Origin: Pocillopora verrucosa
Taxonomy: Eukaryota > Cnidaria > Anthozoa > Scleractinia > Pocilloporidae
DNA: 64,000 bases
Direction: 5' to 3'
Assembly: GCF_036669915.1 (NCBI RefSeq)
Contig: NC_089316.1
Span: 226,734-290,733, forward strand
The translations under genes were made by a program, and so were the position numbers. The notes under the pieces are model-generated. The model saw only the letters and a program-made list of their open reading frames with translations. It had not been told where the DNA came from and searched no databases. This document shows, piece after piece, positions 46,065-59,362 of this stretch (position 1 is its first letter; each line of letters opens with the position of its first letter).

Positions 46065-46601
46065 AGTTATGTCAATGTGCATTCTGCAGCCTGGTATTAG
46101 GTAACTGAGTGAGCTGAAGTTTCTCCGTCCGTGAATAAAATTTCTCATATTTACAGAGATGCAAAATTCACCCCGCTGACCAAGCCAGCCCTGTTACTAG
46201 ACTCATAATTTGATGAGACCCAGAAAGTAACTCAGAGTTTCTGACGTTACACTTGTAACTCGTAAGTCCTTTTATGTTTTTCATTTTGGTGAGCATTGTA
46301 CCGGACACAGATAGACCATACTTTTCTTAGGATAGTTTGGTTTTATCAACTGATTTGACAAAGTAAATTGCAATTGGCCACTATAAAGAGCCGGTTTCTT
46401 AACATTACAGGCACATTACACCATGTGTTCGTGGTTGATTATTTTTGACTGAGACGAACACAATCTATGAAGTTTATAAATAAAGCTCTGAAAATTGCGT
46501 ATCTAAATTACATCTCGGACTGAATATCTCGATTAAGTGAAATGAGATATTAATCGGTGCATTTGTGGTATTTTTTCGCCTCCATGAGTCGTTTGGAGCG
46601 T

Positions 46602-46669
46602 CTTTTTACGGAATTACTTTTGGCCGTTCTTTCTTAACGGCCTCCGGCCAAAAGTAATTTCGTAAAAAG
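46602..46669. other. Perfect-armed hairpin
   Basis: Arms ctttttacggaattactttt plus ggccg and its near-exact complement cggccaaaagtaatttcgta plus aaaag are separated by about 18 bases. A run of about 18 A follows near 46718. It may be a remnant of a foldback element. Confidence 0.6.
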
Positions 46670-46821
46670 TTTCTTTAGACGCTAGCCTACGAGCAGGAAG
46701 ATTTGAGACGAGTCAAAAAAAAAAAAAAAAAAAACTAATAAGTCTCAATTGACTTTGCAAGTAAAATGATTCGGTAAGAATGCTCTCGACTTTGGAAGAC
46801 ATGACTTCCACAACTCCTCAT

Positions 46822-48935
46822 TCAATTAATACGTTCTTGATAGTGTTCCACAGAAGTCACTAAAAAAAGGTCAATAAACAATTTCTTGGTGACTCCAAGT
46901 AACATCTGTGTTTGGTAGTAATAGGAATATTTCCTACTTAGCTTGATTTCCTCTCCATTTACTTCCAAACAAGTTCCATTGGTCGCAGCAAATTCTCGAA
47001 TCGTCTTTTCCCTGTGAGCCCATGTTGTATTGAACTCAGCAATACCCTTCCCACAGCAGTTGCATCTTATCAATGCATCTGGACTGGCAACAAATGTAGG
47101 GTGTGTCAAATGACACTACCAGACCAGTTTCCTCAAGGTTCAATTTAGAATGTGCAGCACTCATTACTTTTCTATATCGTTCCCTTTCAACAAGTTCGTT
47201 TGCAAAACTCCACCTCATTGCCTTGGTTTGTGCTGTGGTTTTGTAATGAAGAATGTCAACCATAAGATTTTTGGCAGATTCTAAGTTTTTTACATGAAGG
47301 TCATCCTCATATTTTCTGATTACTTGTAGTTTGGTAGCTGTTATTACACCCTTTCTGTATTTGTTCTATTCCAGGGTCTTAGACAGCCATTTCGTAAGAG
47401 ATGCAATTCGCTGTTGCAGTTCATTTGATAAAAACAACTGCCTGAAGAAATTTCTTATTTTTACCTCTACTGAACTATTTGGCCACTGCGCATGTATCAT
47501 GGCAGCTTGATCTGAAATTGGCAAAGGCTCATCAAACGCTTGAACAGTTTCTCCGCTAGCTAACTCATTTATATCAGGTTCTGACTAGCTCTTGGGATAG
47601 CCGGAATTAAGAAGGATACCACATCTACCATTTGTTAGAGCTGCTAGGTGTTTCAATTCATCCTGGTCCAGTATCATGGGCTGTCTTTCTTCTATTGCAT
47701 ATATCCATATCCAGACCTAGTAACAGTGCACGGGAGGGACAAAGGAGTTGCCTTTGTGCGCCTTGGCTTTCTTTATTTGGATGTTTGATAATCTGCTGGC
47801 AGAGTAACGTTTCTTAGGCAAAGCTGAAGGTCTCCCCCAGGCCTGAGGTTTTCATGTGCATGTTTTGTTGTTTCCCTTTCTAACTTCTAGAGAAATATGG
47901 TACAAAAGTGCCCCACTTGTTTACACACTCCAGCTAACCTGTTAAAGAAATGAAAAAAAAAAAAACTTTGAGAAGTAAGTGCATGCCTATAGTTTTTAAG
48001 ATGGTCCAATGTATTTGTAATCATATGACTATGCATCTCTTTTATGGCTATTAGCATATGTTCATATTAGCTGTAGCAAAATAAATGCCTTCATATAGAC
48101 AAAAAGTATTGTCTGTTCTTGGCCTTCCTGTGATTTAACTATGCCTCAGAAAACAAATCAAATTATCAGAAGCATGTCACTGTGTTGATGGGAATGAAAT
48201 GTTGCAAACTACAGGCTCTAAACACTATTATCATGACGTGAAATGTTTGTCAAGAGCCTTTTGCAAATTCTTAATGTATATATAGCAGAAACATAGGGAT
48301 CCTTGCAAAGCGAAAGAGATTTTGCTTTTGAACTTCAACTAAAATTTGTGTACTTACCCAGCTACACACGAACATTCTCCTGTTACAACAGTACCTTCTT
48401 TGTTAGGAAGCACCTAAAGCTCGTATGGTGCATTATTTGTGCGTTCTTGCAGAATGACTTTACCACGGACAAAACAGTACCGGACATTATTACTAATATT
48501 GTGATATCAGTGACGTGTCCCGACTCCTCTAAACACGATCCTTTCAGGAGTGCTTTTGGGGCTCTATCGGCTAAACATTTCTCAACGTTTTCCTCGGTGG
48601 TATCAGGGAAATTCTCGTTTCCAATCGCTTAACCAGTTTGAAGTTTCTGTAGGGATGGTAGCTATATCAGTCCGTCTTCTAACGACAATTTTTCGGTTTT
48701 GCCTTGCCTCTTCCTTTCCTCTTCTTCAGCACGCGTAGGTAGGGTTTCCAAACCTAACGTAACCGCGCCAAAAACTTTTTCGGCCTGGCTTTTCTTGTCG
48801 CCAGAAAGATTAATATCCCTTTCTTTAAGAAATGTTTTTAAGTCCTCTACTTTGGGATTTCTTGAAATGTCTTCCACACTTCTACAGTTTTCTAAATATT
48901 GTGCCTTTGCGAAGGAAAACCAACATGCCCCTTGA
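46822..48935 (-). pseudogene. Decayed mobile-element coding sequence with SAP-like and YqaJ-like exonuclease segments
   Basis: Reading from the right: 48930-48680 encodes a SAP-like helix pair (KVEDLKTFLKERDINLSGDK). From 47590, an open stretch reads EPDINELASGETVQAFDEPL, then a stop (TAG near 47365). Next come ITATKLQVIRKYEDDL and LNLEETGLVVSFDTPYI, a frame change near 47095, then ASPDALIRCNCCGKGIAEFN. The SPDAL-x-x-C-x-CCGKG-x-x-E pattern is that of YqaJ/lambda-exonuclease-like domains found in animal transposon proteins. About 1 kb between the two parts (47600-48660) has no coding continuity. At least one stop and one frameshift make it non-functional. The exact element family is not identified. 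Confidence 0.6.
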
Positions 48936-51523
48936 GTGACCTGATACTGGCTCGGCCAATTCTAGCATTCATCTGCACGCCAGTATTAGCAAAATAGCGT
49001 ATTTGCGTGGCGCACCTTTTTGTTAATTATCAACAAAAATACTTAAAGAATCGTTAGAGGGCTTTTACGAATTTGGGGAATATCCTTCAAATCCCATGTT
49101 CGTTGCCACTGAATGAAGAGAGGAAATCAGTATAGTCAGTGGGTTAAGTATTGGCATCTGATGTTTTGAAGCTTGAGGTAAAGAAAGGAAATCAGCTGCT
49201 TCACATACCTCATAGTGTTTGCTGCGGAGAACACAAAGTCATGCAGGTTAATTAGAGCTGGTAGTGCTCTTAAAGTAGAGACTGATAAACACTTTCACGG
49301 TTTCAATCATGGTTCAGTCTCCTATTTCTGCATATCTAACGTTTTTCAGCACCAGTCTAATGTTCTTGTGAAATTCCCCACAGCAAAACTTCCAATTTTT
49401 GGTGTTGAATTTTGTAGTGTTGGGTAACTCTTCTCTTGGGCGAAATTCGATACAAACTCGAAAAATTTGGGGGGGGGGAAAATTTAAGAGAATCAACGAA
49501 CTGTGAAATAACAAGTTTTTGAAAGACCCTCTGAATATTTATCATGAAAGTTGTTAGATGCCCAACCTGGCTCTTAAATAATTTATCTACAATTTCCACT
49601 AGAGACTCAACTGACAGGTGTCTCTATATAAAGATTCCCGGCGCTCAAATTTAATTTGTATCAAACTTGTTTTTCAACTCTACGAAAGGCGCAAAATTTT
49701 TGTCGGAAGATCGGGTTCGATAAATAAGAGATCAATAAACCTAATGAAGATAACAGGTCAGTTTTGTTAATTTGTATGTTTTTATGTTTGAATTCAATGA
49801 TGTAAGTCATAAGTGGATTTATTTGTTGAATAATAAGTTATCTTAAGTGTTTTACAATGGCTGCCGAGGGGTGGCAGGACGAAGAGTTTTGCGGATCGAT
49901 GGATTTAGACTTGAAAAGTGCGAGAATTAATTGTGACAAATTAAACAGATTTATGGATTTTGAAATAGTGCCGATAGCGCTGGGGTTGGATTGACCAGAA
50001 ATTCATACCTTGGATCTAAAATTAACTTCGCAAATTGGATTTTCGTCGGTCTTGGACGATATGGAGTCTATTCCAATAATTTCCCAAAAAAAAAGGTTTT
50101 CATGGAATTTGTCATCAAAATATCCTTGAAAGTGTGTAGAGTTTCGTCATTTTCATTTCCAGACATTTTAACGGGTCGCAGAGATATCGAACTCTGAACT
50201 TAACTACTGCATCCTTTGTCTCGTTCTGTAAAGATGAAAGTGTCACATATTGTGTTGTCCGCCAATGTCAAAGAAAAACAACCATTGTATTTACTGTGTT
50301 TATTACATTACGGATTTCAATGTTATTTGATAAATTTGCCCTCGTACTTGAAGCTAAACCGTAAAATTAGCAATTCTTATTTTGAGGACATACCACCATG
50401 CTCTTGTGACTATTTTCACGACAAACGTTTATTTGAGACCGACACATTTTAAGAAGACTTACAAGGAACATTTCTCTCAAGAATCAGACAAAGGAGCCTC
50501 CTCTCATAACGGAAAAATATTTTACTTTCTCAGTTAACCAGGGAATGATTTATTTAGTTTATTCATTATCATTAGCCCTCATTTTTATGGTGCAAGGAAA
50601 ACATAATTTCTTGCTGTAATTAATTATTCATCATCAGGCGATAATTGCCTTAGACGAAATTAAAATTAGCTAAGATGGAATGAAATTTCAGACGGCGTGA
50701 ACTCCACTAGTTCTATGTTTGTCATATGTTTTCAGTATATACAAGGATAAAAAAATATTGATGTGCGAAGAAATCCGGCGGCAAATATCAATTTTGCTAG
50801 ATACGCTTTGTTTTTTTTAATTAATTTTTTGTTTTTATTTTGAACCAAAACATTTCTATTGCCCTGAAGACCTTTGTAAGATGTTTTCTTCAACTTATTA
50901 AAATGCCCGTTGTTTCTGCAGAAAAAGACTAGAATGACAAACTTCTTTATTTTAAGGAATTTTGCATCTTTCAAGATTCTGATAATTTAATTTTTTTTTT
51001 TATTGCTTAACTTAAAAATGGACATTTGTAATTATCTGGAACAATCTGGCAGAGATAAAAATAAGCTTTCAGCTCTCCTCGGGGGTTTGTCATAACAATC
51101 AGAGTACCTAACGGAGTAGTACTTTTGTGTTTTCAAGAAATAATCCTCATCTACTTTTGGCTTATCTTCCAAGAAATGCTTTTTGCGGTTTATTCGTCCA
51201 AATACATATTATTTTCTGGCCAAGTTAATCTATTTATGGCCCGAAAGGTAGAATATAATTCAATTGTTACTTCCTTGCTCAAAAGATATTCAAGACGAAT
51301 CACTGGATAGCAACATTCAAGAGGCAATCCTTTACAAAACTTGAAAAGAGACAATATTTCTTATCTGTTTTATTAATCAATTTTTTGTTACTGATTTTAG
51401 TCTTTAGTGTTCTAACTGAACTATTGTTTTGGTATTGGTCATATCCATCTGTTTATTTATTTGTGTATTTACCTCCTTGTTTAACTTTTATCTATTCATT
51501 CTCTGATTATCTAGAACCCCAAG
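48936..51523. other. Spacer upstream of iGluR-D
   Basis: No confident gene. A 46-codon frame at 49857-49994 (MAAEGWQDEEFCGSMDLDLK start) has unusually protein-like composition but no partner exon or known family. The iGluR-D promoter should lie near the right end. Confidence 0.4.
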
Positions 51524-54500
51524 ATGAAGACAAGAGCCATTCTCTTTGAGGTAGTCGTTATTGTGTCATTACTGCAAAGGATTTATGCAATAAAGAAGAA
51601 CTTCGCTTGCGGTAAGTTATCATTATAGCTCATCATGGATTGTCAGTTGTATCTACCACAAAACAAACTATAAGATAAAGTATTCTTAGCAACCGATCCT
51701 CTAGGATTATATATACAATAATTTATTGTAATACCATATAGATCGTTATAAAAGGAACACCATCATAAAATTCTAAAAACAATCTCTAAACAGTTATCGA
51801 ACGTGTTTAAAACACAATAAACTGAAGCTCATTTGCAGACCCTCTTTTTTATCCAATTTATACAGGATTTATTGTTGGTCATTTAGATGAGTTTCATGCA
51901 GTGAACTCAGTCTTCAACAACGCCTCCAGTTCAAGTAATGTTTCAGTGGTGTTAAAGAAATTTAACACTTCAGACGCTCTGAACCTATTTAATCAAGGTA
52001 GGAGAAAGTTTTATTTGTTAATCTTACCGATTATTCTAAGATATTTTTTTCATTCAAAGATATACGATGTTTGCAAACTCATTTATTTCAGCCACGACGA
52101 TTTTCGAAAGCAACGTCATTACACTTATTGAGGGAAGTGAAGCAACGACGTCCGCATGCGCACTGTCGACGGTAACCGGTATTCCTCTCATTCGTCTCCG
52201 ACATGATAGTGGACCGTTGGACCACTGTGAAAAAGCAATACAGATGTCAGCGGGATACAATGACTATGCGCGTGCAACACGTGACATAGTGAATACCTTT
52301 GGATGGAAAAACATTGTTCTTGTTTATGAAGGTAAACGAGGCTTCATTCACCGTTGTTTTAAGCACGAACAATCTAAATTATAGTGAACTCGTGAGCAAA
52401 AACTCTCATCACGATCAATCGTATATTCCTGGTGCTATTAAACATCAAATTCTTTACTTACGACCTGTATAAATAGTGTTTTCACCAAATATTCTAGTTT
52501 ATGGCCCTGTCAGTCTCTAAGTGTTATAAATTCGTGACTGTCATTTTTGTGTGTATTGTTGTTTAGAGCGTCATGTGCACGAGGCTGGCTTTTTCGTCAC
52601 CATCACCCAAAAATTACAGCTGACTGTGAATTTAGTTCAACTCTATGAGCAGGGACAGGATGAAGGACTAACAGCAGCGATACAATCAGCAGTAGAGCAA
52701 GTAAAGGACTTTGATGCTGAAATTGTTGTACTCTACATGGAAAATAAAAACATTCAGCTAATGCTACAACAGGTTATAAAATTCTCAAATTTTACTCTCT
52801 TTAGAATATCTTTCTTTCCCTATGCATTTTGACTCACCAAAGTGATTTATCAGAGGATAATTTTCAAAGCGAGAGCTTTATAATTTTGAAAACATCTTTT
52901 ATTTTATCATAGAAGCCTTGCAACCACAGAAAGACATATATTTGGATTATCCAAGGACAGGTTTGATAAACGAAATTTTAAGACTTCAATACAAAATTTT
53001 ACAGTCAATGAATACTGAAATCAAACACTGAATAGACAGATAGCGGAGGACAACGTAACCAAGAAGGGTAAACTGATCCCAACTCAGTGTAGCAAATAGA
53101 ATTTTAAGCCCTGCAGTTCAATATACTACTTCAAATCCAAACAGCATTTGGCGGCAGATTTTAAATGAAAACCGTGTGGCCACGGTTAAATCAACCTAAA
53201 TTTACGGGGTTTTATTCATTACTCTATAGGTGCAAATGCCTTTGAATTTAACCTGCTACCAATTTGCTGTGGTAGCTTTGAAGCTGTCGTACGATGACCA
53301 CACAGTTAATGATCTTCTAAAGCATGTAGTTGGAAATTATTCGGCCAGCAGTTCCGTTGACAAGGCAGGTTTAATATGTAAATGTATATTTCATCTCTGC
53401 TTGCTGCTCCTATGGACAGACAGGACCCCACATATAGTCTTATCCCTCGCTAAGTGTAATATTCACGATTACAGACGCAGTTCTTTAAAACTTACTCATT
53501 TATTTGCTTTTATTACTAGATCCTATAAGGAACGACTCAAGAATACCATAGAATAGCAGCTTATCCATATGTAATGAATGTATACTACAGAAAAAAACAA
53601 AAGCAAACAAGAAAATCAGCATGTTTTCAACAAAAAGGATCTTGAATATTAGAGGGAATGACCATTGTCTTGCAGAAACTCGTTAGGTTCGGAGTATAGA
53701 GCGGGTCTCTCGTTACGGGTTGAACGACATTCAGTTTTCGTAGGTCATTCGTATCTGTTCTCCTTCCCAAACGTAACGAAGAAACTAATTTCGTTAACTT
53801 TCCTATCACGACAGCAATTGGCGGCAGTTAGTTATGATGCAGTCCAGACCATCAACAAAGCAGTAAATATAGAGCCTTGTTCATCAATCAACGGATCTGA
53901 TATTGGTCCTGAAGCAACCAAAGCCATGTTAACATGCTTGAGGATGGTAAAGAATGTTTGGATTGTTTCTATTAGTCTTCTCAGTCACTTCTATGGCACA
54001 ATTTAGAATCTATCTTAGTAGCATGAGAAGTATGTCAATTTACTTTTCAGAATCCAGGGAGAGCTTAATTCATCGATCTGAAATTTATCTATTCTATCAT
54101 ATCTCCAAAACAGGTCAGTCTCAATGGAACTACAGGATTTCTCCAATTTAACGAGCAAGGGGAACGTAAAAGAGTTGAACTGGAAATTTTAAATCTTCGT
54201 AACAATTCTTTTAAGAAAGTAGGTATCTCAAGCTTCAAATTAGATCCAATTTCTTTTTCTTTGTTTTGAGATGTTTGAAATGATTCGAATATTTAATTAA
54301 TTTAGTTGACGCTTTGGGTGATTGAGACTTATCTCAACTTTCTCTTTCTGATTTTATAAAACGTAAAAGAAACAGGCACATTTAAAAAAAATTTGCGATC
54401 TCGACATAAAAGGCGACCTGAACGTCCTTGATGTTAGGGCCGAATGTATCAGCACAGCCGCTTGGGTGAAGCAATTTTCAAACAAAATCGCTCAGGCATC

Positions 54501-57500
54501 TCAAGGCATTTGGAGACGATTTCTTTCATTCCATCAAAGGATCTTCGACCAAGTTCACTTTATATCGTCTTTGTTGCGTTGTTTTTTCCCCTTTTTTAGA
54601 TAGGTACCTGGAATTCATCTAAGGGCGCCGTGTTTTCTGGAAATATCCTACGTAACATGGATAACCCACTGTCAGAAACAACTTTAGAGGGGAGAAAGCT
54701 CAGGGCTGTTGGTTTACTGGTAATGAAACAGACTGAATTTGATTTATATTCATTATTTTCATATGATTAACAAATTAAGTCGTGTCAGTGGAATGGGAGA
54801 CCAAGAAACCAAGAAGACCTCACGCTTGATTGAATGTTATTTGATTTGGAGACGTTTTTCTATCACAATATTAGTAATATGTTGGTGTCAAATCATGATC
54901 TTTAGGGTATCCTCGAATGCAAATTAGATCAATCTATGCCAGAGGTCGAAATTCTATTGTAAAGGTTCTGGCGCTGTTTCTCTAACCCTAGGACACTCCC
55001 TTTGTGATGAGGGTGAAAAATAAAAACGGCGGATTTTCTTACGAAGGATACTGCATTGATCTTCTGAATGAGCTGGCAAGAAACCTTAAATTTACGTATG
55101 AGCTCTACCTCTCTCCTGACGGCAAGTATGGTGCTGAAAATGAAGATGGAACTTGGAGTGGAACGATGAAGGAGATTGTAAACGAGGTAAGATTTCATAA
55201 ATGATACTTTTCACTAAGTAAACAATGATATAAGAAAGAAATAATAGTCAGGATGCTGACCCTCAGCATTGTGTAAAGTCACTCTCTTGTGACAAAGATT
55301 TTACTGATCAGTGAAAGTGTTGTTAAACTGGATAGGTAGAAGGTCATGGGTATGCTACTGAACAGAGTGTAAGGTTTCTCTGATAATCCACGGAAATATG
55401 GCGGTGAAATAACTGGCTTATCGCTTAAAAGAAAGACTTTGTATAAGGAAACTGAGGAAATATTGCAATTCTAACCAGCTATTCTACTTTGTTCAAAGCG
55501 CGCCGATATAATCGTTGCAGCGCTCACTGTAACAGAACGTCGAGAGAAGGTAGTAGACTTCAGCGTACCTTACATGTATTACACTGAAGATATACTATTG
55601 AAAAAAACATCATCCAAGGAAAATTATGACCTGCTGCAGTTCATGAATCCGTTTGATAATCAAGTTTGGTTCGCTACCTTAGCTACCCTCGTGGTCATCT
55701 CTATTGCTGTGTTTGTAATAAATTACTACAGTCCTTATGGATTCAAAGATGAAAATGGCCGAGGAACATCAGAGGAGTTTAGTTTCTTCAACAGTGTATG
55801 GTTCGCTTTGGCCTGTATGTTGCAGCAAGGAGGAGATAATACACCAAAGAGCCTATCAGGTGGGGAAGTATACCAGAGTTTCTCGCTTGTTAGTGTTTAT
55901 TATCTCCCTTGAATCATAATAATTTCATGCTGTAATAATTTGTGATGATGCTGCTTATTTCTTAAGGTCGTATCCTCGCTGGTTGCTATTGGTTTTGCAT
56001 ATTAATCTGGGTCTCAACATACACTGCCAATTTGGCCGCTTTCTTCACTGTAAAGAACGCCGAACATCCGATTAATAACCTAGAGGACATCGTGAAATCA
56101 TCGTATTCGGTGGGAATACTCGACTCATCCAGCACTTCAGAGTTCTTCGAGACGAGCGGCTACGAAACACACAAAAAAATCTGGCACAAAATAAAATCGG
56201 AGGGTACCCTTGCTGAAAATACAGCGCAAGGTGTTGAGTGGGTGAGAGAGAAAGATGAGTTCGCGTTTATCACTGACGGGCCGTTTCTTCAACATATCGC
56301 CAACAAAAAACCCTGTGACCTGCAAGTTGGTAAATACTTAAGCTTAATTAATGGAAGCTACCTGGTAATGAGATTTATAACTTGATGCAAATCGTCTCCC
56401 TAAAAACTCGCCGCTTAAAGTGGAGTGGTGCTATTCTTTCCAAATTTATGTTAAATTTATAACAAAAGAAACGATAAGATAAGCTTATTCCAAAAATCCT
56501 GTTATTCGTACCCAAGACTTGTCATTTTGGTATCAGCTTAACTGAAATATTTATCAAAAAGACCGATATTTGATCTGATCATTTGATTAATAAATAATCA
56601 CAATGAGTAACAGCTTAGGTTTATTTTTGTTTCAGTTCCAGGTCTAAGCACGTCGAAAGGACTTGCACTCGCCTTCCAAGCTAATGATCCACACGTAAAT
56701 GACTTTACTCTGGCCATTTTGCGTCTGCACGAGAACGATTTTCTCACCAGCTTGCAAAGGAAGTGGTGGGATAGTACGAATAAATGTCCAGTCGAAGAAG
56801 AAACGTGTATGTAAAATTTTTTTTGAAGTGCTTTCTTCAGATACCTGTAGTAAGTCCTTAGAATGATTTGTTGCCTCGATGATGACTGTCTGCAGTCTAT
56901 TTCCGTTAAATAAGCAGGAAATTGTTGCATGATCATAAAATAACCTTTAGTGATATCATCGTCATCATCATGGACATTATGATTGACCTGCTCCCATTTT
57001 GCTCCGAGCTTGTATGTCACCGCAGATTTTCATTTTCTTCAACGATCCTTCGGCCCCATGAACACTTTTTTCCACCAAGGTATTCCGCCGTTTAAGATTT
57101 GCTCTTGCTTTTTCCTTTTTGCATCTTCGTTTTTCATAGCAAAATATGCAGAAAAACTCTTTTTCCTGTCTGTTTCCGTCGTAGCCGTGTTCATTACACA
57201 AATTGCAGGTCTCGGCTTTGCTTTGTGCCGTGTCCCCGTCTTTAATCTCCAGTTGTCCTGTACTGCATATTAAACATATCAACGATTCTTCCAAAACAGA
57301 TTCAGTTGTTAAATGGGAAGCTATCGCAGGTCTTTGTTGTCTGTTTGATCTTTCAGTAATAAGCGACATGACGGACCTCCTTGGAGCCACTTCCACCATA
57401 GCTTGCTTCGTTTTCAAACCTTTTTATTACTTAAGACGTTCGTCTTAAGTAAATTGAAGCAATAATGCTAAGAGTTCATAATTCTGGTTAACAACGGAGA

Positions 57501-58293
57501 AAGACTCCTGGGTTATTGTAGTTATCTGTAACGTCATAATATGATTAATGATGTGTATTATCTGTGACGTCAGGGTTAACTTCAAAGCGAGAAGCGTTCA
57601 TCAGTACTTTTTAATCCTTAAGCTGACATGACAAGCGTCAACTGTTTAAAGTAGTTTATGAGACATAAGATTGACTGTTGCCGAATGAAACAATACAGCT
57701 TTAGTATTGCGCACTCAATGTTGGGGATGTTGAGAAAGTGGCCAATACGGCCCAGCGCGTGCAATCCTATACAAAACCATAATGAAAGCTGACGGGTCAA
57801 CGTACAAAATCCGCTGCGCTATATGATATTCAGTTTGTACCAATCATGTTTCTTTATTTTTATTTTAGCTTTGTCTCGAAAAAGAATTGGTATTATGAGT
57901 ATGCTGGGTGTGTACATTGTTTTAGCTGTTGGAATGATCATAGCATTCATGACACTTGTGGCGGAACTTTACTGGAAGAGAAAAGCTAAACAAGCGCTGG
58001 TAGACAAGCTGCACAGGTTTGTATGGAGTCATTCTAGGACATCTGAACTCGTGGTCGATGTTTTTCCTGAACGGGCAAGATTGCTTTGGTTGCTCAAAGT
58101 TACGTTTTACTGCGTGTTTGATAATGATTGTAGCAAAGATCAGCTAAGAGGATGAGTTGGATGCACAAGTTATGCTGTTTTTAACGCTGTTGAAAAACAA
58201 ACTGATTTAATTCTTACATTTTTCTTTGATTATTTCCACAGGACAAAACTTCGTTCAGTGAAAATTCGCCCAGGACCTTCTGAGATAACATAA
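51524..58293 (+). CDS. iGluR-D: ionotropic glutamate receptor, complete, glutamate-type pocket
   Basis: Fifteen exons join to 2496 nt (831 aa): 51524-51611, 51866-51997, 52092-52331, 52567-52772, 52913-52960, 53230-53364, 53815-53946, 54114-54218, 54600-54719, 54992-55186, 55499-55859, 55967-56329, 56636-56806, 57869-58016 and 58242-58293. It starts with a signal peptide (MKTRAILFEVVVIVSLLQ), then the amino-terminal domain, S1 (DTPFVM, GYCIDLLNELAR), M1, pore loop [11 protein letters not shown] with unedited Gln, M3 [10 protein letters not shown]2 and M4 MLGVYIVLAVGMIIAFMTLV; it ends RPGPSEIT-stop. Pocket: Thr477 and Arg482 in S1, Ser-Thr (about 643-644) and Asp691 in TDGP, as in glutamate-binding NMDA-type subunits. 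Exon 6 has a GC donor (AAG-gcaggt). Exon phases match iGluR-B. It converges on iGluR-E. Confidence 0.92.
56977..57417 (-). other. Antisense Cys-rich open frame inside iGluR-D intron 13
   Basis: A 146-codon frame starts MKTKQAMVEVAPRRSVMSLI and has CLICS, CNLC and CIFC pairs spaced like a zinc-binding fold, then a Lys/Arg-rich tail (CYEKRRCKKEKARANLKRR). It lies opposite to the host gene in a 1.06-kb intron. An 11-bp-arm palindrome (57428-57451) sits just above its start. I do not recognise the family. A transposon-derived or recently inserted gene is possible. Confidence 0.3.
57428..57451. other. Palindrome near the intronic antisense frame
   Basis: tacttaagacg and cgtcttaagta are perfect complementary arms around two T. 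Confidence 0.6.
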
Positions 58294-59362
58294 TTGTACA
58301 CATGTTTTTTGTTGTTGCTTCTACTTTAAATGAAAGTTATTCCTATTATAAATCTTAAGGTGGGTTGGGGTAGAAAATTAAATTAGGAGTTTGGATCAAA
58401 GGTTAGTTCAACTTGACGTTGATGAAGATTGTTACTATCTTATTGATGTTTGGAAATCTGACGTTTCGAGCTATAGCTACGCTATCGTCGTCCTGCTTTG
58501 TACATAACTGCGTGATTTTGTTAGCTTTCAGACTTGGACTGTGATGCCAGTTTAATGATTATCTATTGAGATCTAATAACTCTATCACGTTATATTCTAA
58601 TTGTGAGGTTTGGAGTGGTACAATCTAACTTTGGCAGTTTAAAATTGAAGAAAAAAAACGAGATGAAACTTATCCAAATATGATATCACGAGTGATTGAA
58701 ACTAACAATAAAGACAGCTAAAAGCACTATTAAAAACTGAATCCGTTTATTTTTTAAATTGTTTTCGTCTACATAATTGACTTTAAAATTTGGCGCGAGA
58801 TTTAGCAACTTTCGCAAACTTTAAGAATAGTGAAGACTTATGGTAAAATAGTATGTCCACTGAATTTATTTAAAATGTTTTCTTGTATGGGTTTATTTCT
58901 GGACTATGAGCCACAATTTGACGAAAATTAAGCCCAAAACGACAGAAGCATATTGAGAAAACAATTTGCGAGAAAAACAAGGCAAACTGACTGAAACGAA
59001 AAAAAAGCCAAGGTGCTCAGGGAGGTTGTATGGTGAAGCACACTTCACAACTGCTTTGATGACATCATGTATTTGTCACGATCCTTGCCTTGAAATGGTT
59101 TGCTTATTCATTCACTCTCCTTGAAACTAAGCCACGTGCAGGCTTTGATTGGTCGGCTTAGACTAATCAGGATGTGCGATTTGGTTGACTTCAATGGAAC
59201 GATCTTCTGGTCTGGAAAAGGAAAAAAGGACGAGGGAAAAGTATTAACAACTTTTACTTATCGAAGAGAGGAACTTCTCTTTTTACCAGGAAGAGCAAGA
59301 TGACAAGTGTAAAACCGCAAAATTAGGTGCTGACCACAAATGATTATGTTTTCATATCCTCG
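58294..59362. other. Spacer between convergent iGluR-D and iGluR-E
   Basis: Both 3' UTRs should be here. AATAAA at 58707-58712 could serve iGluR-D. A small C-terminal exon of iGluR-E may also lie here, but I could not place it. Confidence 0.45.

Noticed and set aside
58440..58500. Further copy of the palindromic repeat
   Set aside because: Only a short phrase (tctgacgtttcgagct) is shared; the arms and flanks do not match.
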